Position numbers and translations under genes: made by a program. The notes under the pieces were generated by a model. That model had not been told where the DNA came from and made no database searches. It was given only the letters and a program-made list of their open reading frames with translations. Below are positions 5,945 to 11,687 of a DNA stretch of 13,355 bases, in pieces. This DNA is from DATFPQ01 sp035264765. Lineage in GTDB: Bacteria > Actinomycetota > Actinomycetes > Actinomycetales > Angustibacteraceae. Positions within the stretch are counted from its first letter, which is position 1. Every line of letters starts with the position of its first letter. The stretch covers positions 1 through 13,355 of the forward strand of contig DATFPQ010000300.1 of NCBI GenBank assembly GCA_035264765.1, in the 5' to 3' direction.

Positions 5945-6852
5945 GAGCCGGCCCCGTGCACGAGGCCGGCGGCGACGTCCACCGCGCCGGCGACATCGCC
6001 GTCCTGCGGGTACAGCAGCGCGCGACCCACCACCAGGCCGCGGACGCTCGGCAGCCGGAGAGCTCGGCCCCACTCGGCGTGGGTGTCGTCCGAGTGGCTG
6101 GAAGGGTCACCGCCCAGCAGCAGGGTTGGCAGCGTCGTGGCGTCCATCACCCGCTCCATGCCGTCGACCACGGGGAGCTTCATCCACGTGTACGCGCTCG
6201 TACTCCCCAGCGCCTGGGCGATGTGGACGGACTTGATGACGGCCTCCGGCGACAGGTCGTTGCTCACCCGCCCGTCCACCCGCCGCGACAGGAACGGCTC
6301 CACCATGGCGACCAGGCCAAGCTCGGCCAGCTCGCTCACCGCACGACCACTGCGCTCCAGCGTCTCCACGGTGCCCGGGTCGTCGAGGTCGACGCGGGTG
6401 AGCATCTTGCCGCCCTCGAACCCCATGGCCGCGATGGACCGAGCGTCATAGGCGGTGAAGCGGTCGTCCAGCTCGAAGGCCGCGCCCTGCAGCCCGCCGC
6501 GGTTCATCGAGCCGAAGACGACCTTGCCGTCGAGCCGGCCAAGCAGCAGCAGGTCCTCCAGGATGTCCGGGGTGCCGAGCACACCGTCGACGCCCGGTCG
6601 CTCCAGTGCGGTGCAGAGCCGCTCCAGCAGCTCGGTGCGGCTGGCCATGGCGTCCCCGCGGTCGCGGACGCCCAGGGCCCCACGAGCCGGGTGGTCGGCG
6701 GCCACGACGAGCAGCCGGCCGTCCTCGCCGAGCAGCGGACGGCGGCGGCGGCCCGAGGCGGCGAGGGCCACTGCGCGGGGCGACCGGGCCCGGACCTCGG
6801 TCAGGTCGGCCACGGACCGAACGGCTGGTCGCTCGGTCTGCTGTGCTCTCAC
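5941..6852 (-). CDS. Cgl0159-family (beta/alpha)8 protein, candidate class I aldolase of inositol catabolism
   Basis: The 303-aa product, from GTG 6852 (GTGA overlap with the iolC stop), resembles the actinobacterial Cgl0159 family found in iol clusters, which is related to DeoC/FbaB-type class I aldolases. Barrel strands are visible: LLVVAADHP (47-55), VDGVLGTPDILE (88-99), KVVFGSMNRGG (110-120), GGKMLTRVDL (147-156), GLVAMVEPFLSR (179-190), AYTWMKLPVV (220-229), TLLLGGD (243-249) and GLVVGRALLYP (272-282). Lys225 in YTWMKLP sits on the strand where class I aldolases carry the Schiff-base lysine; Lys149 is an alternative. No IolJ-type zinc aldolase is in the window, so this protein may split 2-deoxy-5-keto-gluconate 6-phosphate into DHAP and malonate semialdehyde. 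That role is inferred from context and fold. The operon places it directly after the kinase that makes this substrate. Only a weak G-rich Shine-Dalgarno lies upstream. Confidence 0.8.
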   Translation of the reverse strand: MRAQQTERPAVRSVADLTEVRARSPRAVALAASGRRRRPLLGEDGRLLVVAADHPARGALGVRDRGDAMASRTELLERLCTALERPGVDGVLGTPDILEDLLLLGRLDGKVVFGSMNRGGLQGAAFELDDRFTAYDARSIAAMGFEGGKMLTRVDLDDPGTVETLERSGRAVSELAELGLVAMVEPFLSRRVDGRVSNDLSPEAVIKSVHIAQALGSTSAYTWMKLPVVDGMERVMDATTLPTLLLGGDPSSHSDDTHAEWGRALRLPSVRGLVVGRALLYPQDGDVAGAVDVAAGLVHGAGS

Positions 6853-7844
6853 GGTGCTACCCCCACGGTCGGACGGTCGGTGGCGACGGCGCGCGCGCCG
6901 CTCGCGAGCAGGGACTCGACCTCCGCGGTGGTCGGCATGGCCGTCGAGCACTCCAGCCGGGAGGCGACGATCGCCCCCGCGACGTTGGCGAACCGCAGCA
7001 CCCGCTCCAACGGCCAGCCGGCGAGCAGCCCGTGACACAGGGCGCCGCCGAAGGCGTCACCGGCGCCGAGGCCGTTGACGACGTCGACCGGGTGCGGAGG
7101 GACCTCCACCCGCTCGTCCGCCGTCCTGGCCAGCACGCCCTTCGGCCCCTGCTTGACGATGGCAAGCGAGACGCCGCGGTCGAGCAGCGCCTGGGCGGCA
7201 GCGTCCGGGTCGGTCTCGCCCACCGCCACCTCGCACTCCTCGCGGTTGCCGACGGCAACAGTTACCGAGGCCAGCGCCTCCTGGACCCGCTCACGCGCGG
7301 TCTCGACGTCCGACCAGAACATCGGCCGGTAGTCCAGGTCGAGCACCGTCAGCGGCGCCCGCCCCCGCGCCTCGAGCGCCACCCGGTGGGCGGCCAGGCT
7401 GGGTTCCTGCGACAGGCCCGTGCCGGTGATCCAGAAGACGCCCGCCGAGCGCACGGCCTCGGGATCGATCTCGTCCGGCGCGATCTGCAGGTCGGGTGCT
7501 GTCGGGAACCGGTAGAACCACAGCGGGAAGTCGTCCGGAGGGAAGATCTCGCAGAAGACCACCGGCGTCGGCAGATCCGGGACGGCGCTCACGAACCGGT
7601 CGTCGACGCCAAGCTCGCCGAGCGCCTTGTGGACGTAACGCCCGAACGGGTCCTCGCCCGTGCGAGTCACCACCGCGCTGCGGCGGCCGTGGCGCGCGGC
7701 GGCCACCGCGACGTTGGTCGCGCTGCCGCCGAGGAACTTGCCGAACGTCTCGACGTCCTCCAGCGGCACGCCGACCTGCAGCGGGTAGACGTCGACGCTC
7801 ACCCGGCCCATCGTCAGGACGTCGAGGTCCGAACCTGCACTCAT
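6849..7844 (-). CDS. iolC: 5-dehydro-2-deoxygluconokinase (PfkB family)
   Basis: This kinase phosphorylates 2-deoxy-5-keto-D-gluconate with ATP to the 6-phosphate. The 331-aa product shows the PfkB signatures. An N-terminal GGSATNVAVAAARHG (39-53) lies in the substrate-binding lid and strand region. NREE (200-203) corresponds to the ATP/Mg-binding N-x-x-E motif. NGLGAGDAFGGAL (257-269) is PfkB signature 2, with the anion hole GAG and catalytic base Asp263. The ATG at 7844 overlaps the iolE stop (ATGA) and has GAGGAG 6 nt upstream. Its TGA overlaps the next start by 4 bp. A generic ribokinase or fructokinase would look similar, but the iol neighbours favour IolC strongly. Confidence 0.93.
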   Translation of the reverse strand: MSAGSDLDVLTMGRVSVDVYPLQVGVPLEDVETFGKFLGGSATNVAVAAARHGRRSAVVTRTGEDPFGRYVHKALGELGVDDRFVSAVPDLPTPVVFCEIFPPDDFPLWFYRFPTAPDLQIAPDEIDPEAVRSAGVFWITGTGLSQEPSLAAHRVALEARGRAPLTVLDLDYRPMFWSDVETARERVQEALASVTVAVGNREECEVAVGETDPDAAAQALLDRGVSLAIVKQGPKGVLARTADERVEVPPHPVDVVNGLGAGDAFGGALCHGLLAGWPLERVLRFANVAGAIVASRLECSTAMPTTAEVESLLASGARAVATDRPTVGVAP

Positions 7845-8713
7845 CCAAGGCTCCTCAGGTAGTCGACACTGGTTCGGACGTCGGCGACGGGGCCGGGCCC
7901 GTCCGGTGGGCCGGCCAGCACGGTGTCCTGCTCCAGGACGTACCAGCCCTGGTACCCCCCGCGCTCCAGCAGCCGGACGATCTGCCCGACGTCGACGTCC
8001 CCGCGGCCAAGCGGGCGGTACATGCCCGCAGCCACCGCGTCGGTGTACGTGGCGTCCCCGGCGCGAACCTTGCTCGCCCAGCGCTCGTCGACGTCCTTCA
8101 GGTGCACGTGCCGGATTCGCTCCGGCACCGACCGGGCCAGCTCCACCGGGTCGGTGCCGCCGATGAGCAGGTGGCCGGTGTCGAGGCACAGGTCGACGCC
8201 ACTGCCCTCAAGAACGCGCTCGACCTCATCACGGCGCTCCACCATCGTGCCGACGTGCGGGTGCAGCGCGGTGACGACGCCGCGCTCGTGCGCCCGGGCC
8301 GCCAGCCGGTCCAGGTTGGCGAGCAGGCGCGACCATGCCACCTCGTCCAGAACCGGGCGCTGGTCGTACCCCTCCAGGCCGGTGGCCGCCGCCAGGACGA
8401 TCACACCGGCACCGGCGGCGACGAGCGCGTCGAGCGCCGTGTCGACCTCGGGCAGCGGGTCGTGCCCCGCGTCGTGCAGGACCACTGGGACGAAGCCACC
8501 AACGGCCCGAAGGCCCGCCTCGTGCAGCGTCGCCGCGGCCGCCTGCGGGTCGACCGGGAGGAAGCCCTTCGGACCGAGCTCGGTCGCCACCAGGCCGACG
8601 TCCTGCATCTGCGCGAGCACCAGGGATGGGTCGAGCTGGAAGCCCCAGCCCGGCACCTCGCAGACCCCCCAGGAGATCGGGGCGCCGGCGACCCGTTCGG
8701 TCAGCGGGACCAT
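7841..8713 (-). CDS. iolE: Inosose (2-keto-myo-inositol) dehydratase
   Basis: IolE removes water from 2-keto-myo-inositol to give the trihydroxycyclohexane dione. The 290-aa product is a xylose isomerase-like TIM barrel. Visible motifs are GAPISWGVCEVPGWG (10-24), ATELGPKGFLP (43-53, Glu45), ALHPHVGTMVE (149-159), LCLDTGHL (175-182), HVHLKD (202-207) and YVLEQD (258-263). These supply the Glu/Asp/His/Glu metal-site residues. The ATG at 8713 is preceded by an excellent GAGGAGGTGA at 8721-8730, located inside the end of iolG; the two genes overlap by 13 bp. Longer in-frame starts upstream lie deeper within iolG and lack support. IolI-type isomerase or IolH is the main alternative, but this is the only barrel of the type in the operon and the pathway needs a dehydratase. 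Confidence 0.85.
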   Translation of the reverse strand: MVPLTERVAGAPISWGVCEVPGWGFQLDPSLVLAQMQDVGLVATELGPKGFLPVDPQAAAATLHEAGLRAVGGFVPVVLHDAGHDPLPEVDTALDALVAAGAGVIVLAAATGLEGYDQRPVLDEVAWSRLLANLDRLAARAHERGVVTALHPHVGTMVERRDEVERVLEGSGVDLCLDTGHLLIGGTDPVELARSVPERIRHVHLKDVDERWASKVRAGDATYTDAVAAGMYRPLGRGDVDVGQIVRLLERGGYQGWYVLEQDTVLAGPPDGPGPVADVRTSVDYLRSLG

Positions 8714-9714
8714 GCGGCCTTCACCTCCTCGACGCGGACGGCGCGGTGCTCGCGCCGCGACAGGTCCGCGGCCTCCGCGACGAAGAGCGCCTCCAGCGCG
8801 TCGTCGACCGTGCACGGACTGGGCCCCTCACCGCGCGCCATCGCCACGAAGGCAGTCAGCTCGGCGTTGTACGCGCGAACGAACCGGGGCCAGAATGCTT
8901 GCACCGTAGGGCCTTGCGGGAACGAGACACCCGGTTCCGCGGAGTGCAGCGGGACGCTGTCGTCGAGCCCGACGGCCCAGGTGGCCCGGGTGCCGGCGAG
9001 CTCCATCCGGACGTCGTACCCGGCGCCGTTGTAGCGCGACCCCTGCAGCGTGCACAGCGTGCCGTCGTCCAGAGTGAGCAGCGCGGCACTCTCGTCGACG
9101 TCGCCGGCGCTGGCGAAGAAGTCGGCCCCCCGGGCGGCGCCGGTGGCGTAGACCTCGACGACCTCGCGGCCGGTGACCCAGCGGACGACGTCGAAGTCGT
9201 GGATGTGCATGTCGCGGAAGACGCCGCCGCTGGTGGCGATGTAACCGGCCGATGGCGGTGCCGGATCGGCGGTGATCAGGTGCACACGGCGCAGGTCGCC
9301 GAGTGCACCGGACGACAGGGCCTCGCGCGCCGCCGTGTAGCCCGCGTCGAACCGGCGTTGGAAGCCGATGTGCACTCGCGCACCCGCCTCCGCCACCCGG
9401 TCGCGCACGCGGACGGTGGTCTTGACCTCTCCCGCCACCGGCTTCTCGCAGAAGACCGGGAGCCCCGCGTCGACGGCCGCGAGAATCAGGTCGGCGTGCG
9501 CGTCGGTGGCGGCGGCGATGGCGAATGCGTCGATCCCCGCGCCGAGCAGTGCGTCCGTATCCTGCACGTGCTCGATCCCGAGCTCACCCGCAACCCGGGC
9601 CGCCCGTTCGACGTCCACATCGGTGAGAACCAGCTGGTCGACGTCCGGGTGGGCGTGCAGGGCCCGGGCGTGCTGGGCGCCGATGCGTCCCACGCCGGCC
9701 AGTCCGATCCGCAT
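8701..9714 (-). CDS. iolG: Inositol 2-dehydrogenase
   Basis: IolG oxidises myo-inositol to 2-keto-myo-inositol with NAD and starts the pathway. The 337-aa product begins MRIGLAGVGRIGAQHARAL (Rossmann GxGxxG). It has CEKPVAG at 89-95 (Lys91), GFQRRFDAGY at 117-126 and SGGVFRDMHIHDFD at 162-175. Lys91, Asp168 and His172 match the Lys/Asp/His catalytic triad of characterised IolG. The length is normal. The ATG at 9714 is preceded by GGAGG 9 nt upstream; in-frame codons further upstream add sequence that does not belong to the family. It is the first gene of the operon, with a promoter predicted at 9813-9841, and is divergent from the GntR regulator. A related substrate such as scyllo- or chiro-inositol is possible, because the partial gene at 1-531 is a close paralogue. 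Confidence 0.92.
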   Translation of the reverse strand: MRIGLAGVGRIGAQHARALHAHPDVDQLVLTDVDVERAARVAGELGIEHVQDTDALLGAGIDAFAIAAATDAHADLILAAVDAGLPVFCEKPVAGEVKTTVRVRDRVAEAGARVHIGFQRRFDAGYTAAREALSSGALGDLRRVHLITADPAPPSAGYIATSGGVFRDMHIHDFDVVRWVTGREVVEVYATGAARGADFFASAGDVDESAALLTLDDGTLCTLQGSRYNGAGYDVRMELAGTRATWAVGLDDSVPLHSAEPGVSFPQGPTVQAFWPRFVRAYNAELTAFVAMARGEGPSPCTVDDALEALFVAEAADLSRREHRAVRVEEVKAAWSR

Positions 9715-9812
9715 GCGTGTCGTCCTCCACAGGCTGCTGCCGCGCGGCACCCTGGTGGCGCCTCCTCGCGTGCACGGACGAGCCTCCCGCCTCGGCGCCC
9801 AGGCTGTCAATG

Positions 9813-9841
9813 CTTGTAAGGACATTCTGCCTTTACGTCTA
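9813..9841 (-). promoter_or_regulatory. Predicted promoter of the iol operon
   Basis: Reading the minus strand, TAGACG (9841-9836, 4 of 6 to TTGACA) is followed by exactly 17 bp and TACAAG (9818-9813, 4 of 6 to TATAAT). The transcript would start near 9806, giving a leader of about 90 nt. A perfect TTGACA also occurs on the minus strand at 9810-9805, but nothing resembling a -10 box follows it at the right distance. Dyads overlap both boxes of the chosen promoter. Confidence 0.45.
9815..9837. promoter_or_regulatory. Imperfect dyad, possible IolR-type operator
   Basis: TGTAAGGACA (9815-9824) and the inverted TGCCTTTACG (9828-9837) match at 7 of 10 positions around a TTC centre. The left arm fits 9 of 10 positions of the reverse complement of KGWCHTRACA, the binding motif I recall for the GntR-type IolR of Corynebacterium glutamicum; that recollection needs checking. 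The dyad covers the -10 box and spacer of the predicted iolG promoter. Confidence 0.45.
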
Positions 9842-9862
9842 GCGCACGCCAGTTCGCTAGAC
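9837..9862. promoter_or_regulatory. Perfect 8-bp inverted repeat between iolG and the GntR gene
   Basis: GTCTAGCG (9837-9844) and CGCTAGAC (9855-9862) are exact inverted copies separated by 10 bp, so the arm centres lie 18 bp apart, a little under two helical turns. The left arm covers the -35 box of the predicted iolG promoter and the right arm covers the -10-like TAGACT of the regulator gene. A dimer bound here could control both directions, including autoregulation of the GntR gene. Confidence 0.55.
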
Positions 9863-9863
9863 T
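9858..9863 (+). promoter_or_regulatory. -10-like box for the GntR regulator gene
   Basis: TAGACT (4 of 6 to TATAAT) lies 31 bp upstream of the ATG at 9895. No good -35 box lies 16-18 bp upstream; TTTACG is nearby but 20 bp away. The box is kept because it coincides with the right arm of the perfect inverted repeat. Confidence 0.35.
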
Positions 9864-9894
9864 GGGCCTCTGCCCCGCGAGTGATGGAGCCCGC

Positions 9895-10629
9895 ATGACG
9901 CTGTCGTTCCAGCTGGACCGCACGAGCCCCGTGCCGCTGTACCACCAGCTGGCCAGTCAGCTCGAGGCGACCATCGACGACGGCCGGCTCGCTCCCGGGG
10001 ACCAGATCGAGAACGAGGTGGCGTTGGCCGACCGGCTCGGGCTGTCCCGGCCGACCGTGCGCCGGGCGATCCAGGACCTGGTGGGAAAGGGACTGCTGGT
10101 GCGCCAGCGCGGCGTCGGCACCCAGGTGGCCAACCGGATGGTGCACCGCCGGGTCGAGCTGACCAGCCTCCATGACGACCTGGCGCGGGCCGGCCGGTCG
10201 CCGCACACGGAGGTGCTCGCCCTGGAGCCGGACCGCCACGAGCCGCGTGCCTGCCGCGCCCTCGGCCTCGACCCGGGGACCCCGATGCTATTCGTCGAGC
10301 GGCTGCGCTCGGCCGGGCGCGAGCCGCTGGCCGTCATGCACAACTGGCTGCCGCCGCGGTTCTCCGACATCACCGCCGAGGAGCTCCGCGAGCAGGGGCT
10401 CTACCAGCTGCTGCGAGCCCGCGGTGGGCATCCCGCGGTGGCCCGGCAGCAGATCGGTGCGCGTACGGCGACCGCGCGCGAGGCCAAGCTGCTGGAGATC
10501 CGGCGCTCGGCCCCCCTGCTGACCATGACCCGCAGCGCCTTCGACGCGACCGGTGGTGCCCTGGAGTTCGGCGACCACTCCTACCGCAGCGACAGCTACT
10601 CGATCGAGGTCATGGTGGTCGAGCGATGA
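9895..10629 (+). CDS. GntR-family transcriptional regulator, HutC subfamily (UTRA domain)
   Basis: The 244-aa product has an N-terminal winged helix-turn-helix. VPLYHQLASQLEATIDDG (13-30) leads into PGDQIENEVALADRLGLSRP (34-53) and TVRRAIQDLVGKGLLVRQRG, with the recognition helix around LSRPTVRRAIQDL. A UTRA ligand-binding domain follows from about residue 90 to the end, with FVERLRSA, LYQLLRARGG and a typical C-terminal EFGDHSYRSDSYSIEV. This is the HutC layout. Such regulators usually repress nearby catabolic genes and release DNA on binding a sugar, polyol or phosphate intermediate. The ATG has GGAG 5 nt upstream. The gene is divergent from iolG and separated by 180 bp containing two dyads, so it is the probable regulator of the iol operon and of itself. 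It overlaps the next gene by ATGA. Bacillus IolR, by contrast, is DeoR-type. The inducer is not known. Confidence 0.9.
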   Translation: MTLSFQLDRTSPVPLYHQLASQLEATIDDGRLAPGDQIENEVALADRLGLSRPTVRRAIQDLVGKGLLVRQRGVGTQVANRMVHRRVELTSLHDDLARAGRSPHTEVLALEPDRHEPRACRALGLDPGTPMLFVERLRSAGREPLAVMHNWLPPRFSDITAEELREQGLYQLLRARGGHPAVARQQIGARTATAREAKLLEIRRSAPLLTMTRSAFDATGGALEFGDHSYRSDSYSIEVMVVER

Positions 10630-11600
10630 CCACGCCGGTGCGGGTCGGTGTCGTCGGCCTCGGCCGCATGGGTCGCACCCACCTGGAGGCGCTGCGTGCC
10701 CTGGGGCCCGCCGTGCGCGTGGTGGCGGTTGCGGACGTCGACGGGTCGGCGGTGGCTGTGGCGGTGGAGGGCACCGACGTGAGCGGCGGCACCGACGGCC
10801 TGGAGCTCGTCGGGCGGGGTGACCTGGACGCCGTCGTGGTGGCGTCCCCGGACCCCACTCACGCCGAGCTCGTCGAGGCCTGCCTGCAGCGCGGGCTGCC
10901 GGTGCTCTGCGAGAAGCCGCTGACCACGTCGGTGGCGGACTCCGCGGCCCTGGTCGAGCGTGAGGCGTCCGGCGGACGGCGGCTGGTCCAGGTCGGGTTC
11001 ATGCGCCGCTACGACCCCGCGTTCGCCGCCGTCGCTCACACCGTTCACGCCGGCCGAGTCGGGACGCCGTCAATCGTGCGCACCGTGCACCGCAATCCGG
11101 TGCAGGCGTATGCGTTCCAGCCGTCCACGCTCACGGAGAACTCCGCCTCGCACGACGTCGACCTGCTCCGCTGGGTCACTGGCGAGGACGTCGTGGAAGT
11201 CTCCTGCTGGACCGCTCCCGGCGCCGACGAGCAGTTTGCGGCGCTGCTGCTGCAGGGTCGCACGGCCGCAGGCGTTCTGGCCAGCACCGAGCTCGTGTAC
11301 GGACCGGCCTGCGCGTACGACGTCGGGCTCGAGGTCGTGGGCCGCGACGGGGTCGCCGCCACGCCGGCCAGGGCCACCGGGGGTGACTGGACCGACCGGT
11401 TCGACGAGGCCTACTTCCGGCAGGCACGCGCTTGGGTGCGGTCCGTGGCCGAGGGGCGTCCGGACCCCGACGGCGCGACGGCGCTGGACGGCCTCGCGGT
11501 GAGCTGTGTGCTCGAGGCGGCCGAGCGGTCCCGCCGCGAGGGCGGCACGGTCGTCTCCGTGGCCCTGCCCCGCGGCGCCGGCTTTCTTGGCGCGGGGTGA
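10626..11600 (+). CDS. Gfo/Idh/MocA oxidoreductase, inositol dehydrogenase-like with Asn in the Asp position
   Basis: The 324-aa product starts MTTPVRVGVVGLGRMGRTHL (Rossmann) and carries CEKPLTTS at 95-102 (Lys97), VGFMRRYDPAF at 123-133 and TENSASHDVDLLRW at 170-183. Lys97 and His176 fall at the numbering of the Bacillus IolG triad, but Asn172 stands where IolG has Asp. It therefore belongs to an IolG-like branch, not the same subgroup as the genes at 1-531 and 8701-9714. The start overlaps the GntR regulator stop by 4 bp (ATGA), so the two form an operon under the regulator's promoter. A role in oxidising another inositol isomer or a related polyol is likely from context, but is not shown. 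The stop codon lies in the loop of a hairpin (11588-11610) that may terminate the transcript. Confidence 0.87.
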   Translation: MTTPVRVGVVGLGRMGRTHLEALRALGPAVRVVAVADVDGSAVAVAVEGTDVSGGTDGLELVGRGDLDAVVVASPDPTHAELVEACLQRGLPVLCEKPLTTSVADSAALVEREASGGRRLVQVGFMRRYDPAFAAVAHTVHAGRVGTPSIVRTVHRNPVQAYAFQPSTLTENSASHDVDLLRWVTGEDVVEVSCWTAPGADEQFAALLLQGRTAAGVLASTELVYGPACAYDVGLEVVGRDGVAATPARATGGDWTDRFDEAYFRQARAWVRSVAEGRPDPDGATALDGLAVSCVLEAAERSRREGGTVVSVALPRGAGFLGAG

Positions 11601-11610
11601 CCCCGCACCA
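11588..11610 (+). terminator. Hairpin with the stop codon in its loop
   Basis: TGG-C-GCGGGG (11588-11597) pairs with CCCCGC-A-CCA (11601-11610), interrupted by one C-A mismatch. The 3-nt loop is the TGA stop of the oxidoreductase gene. It is very stable by eye and followed by AT-richer bases but no T tract. A terminator is the simplest reading. Confidence 0.5.
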
Positions 11611-11631
11611 ATAGGCTTGTAGTAGGGACGC

Positions 11632-11674
11632 CCCGCGACGAACCGCGAATGCAGTGATCCGCCCCGGTCGCGGG
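11632..11674. terminator. Inverted repeat before the end of guaB
   Basis: CCCGCGAC (11632-11639) and GTCGCGGG (11667-11674) are perfect 8-bp inverted copies 27 bp apart. They begin 14 bp beyond the guaB stop, in a convergent intergenic region. The element may terminate guaB or both transcripts, although the loop is long. Confidence 0.35.
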
Positions 11675-11687
11675 ATGCGACGCCCGG

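Noticed and set aside
5102..6451. 449-codon plus-strand open frame over iolB and the aldolase-like gene
   Set aside because: It is antisense to two well-supported genes and has no domain-like sequence.
7496..9034. 512-codon plus-strand open frame over iolC, iolE and iolG
   Set aside because: It is antisense to three supported genes; its sequence is dominated by Arg, Pro and Ser.
9805..9810. Perfect minus-strand TTGACA as the iolG -35 box
   Set aside because: The sequence 16-18 bp downstream is GC-rich (around ggaggc) with no -10 resemblance. The 9813-9841 pair fits better.
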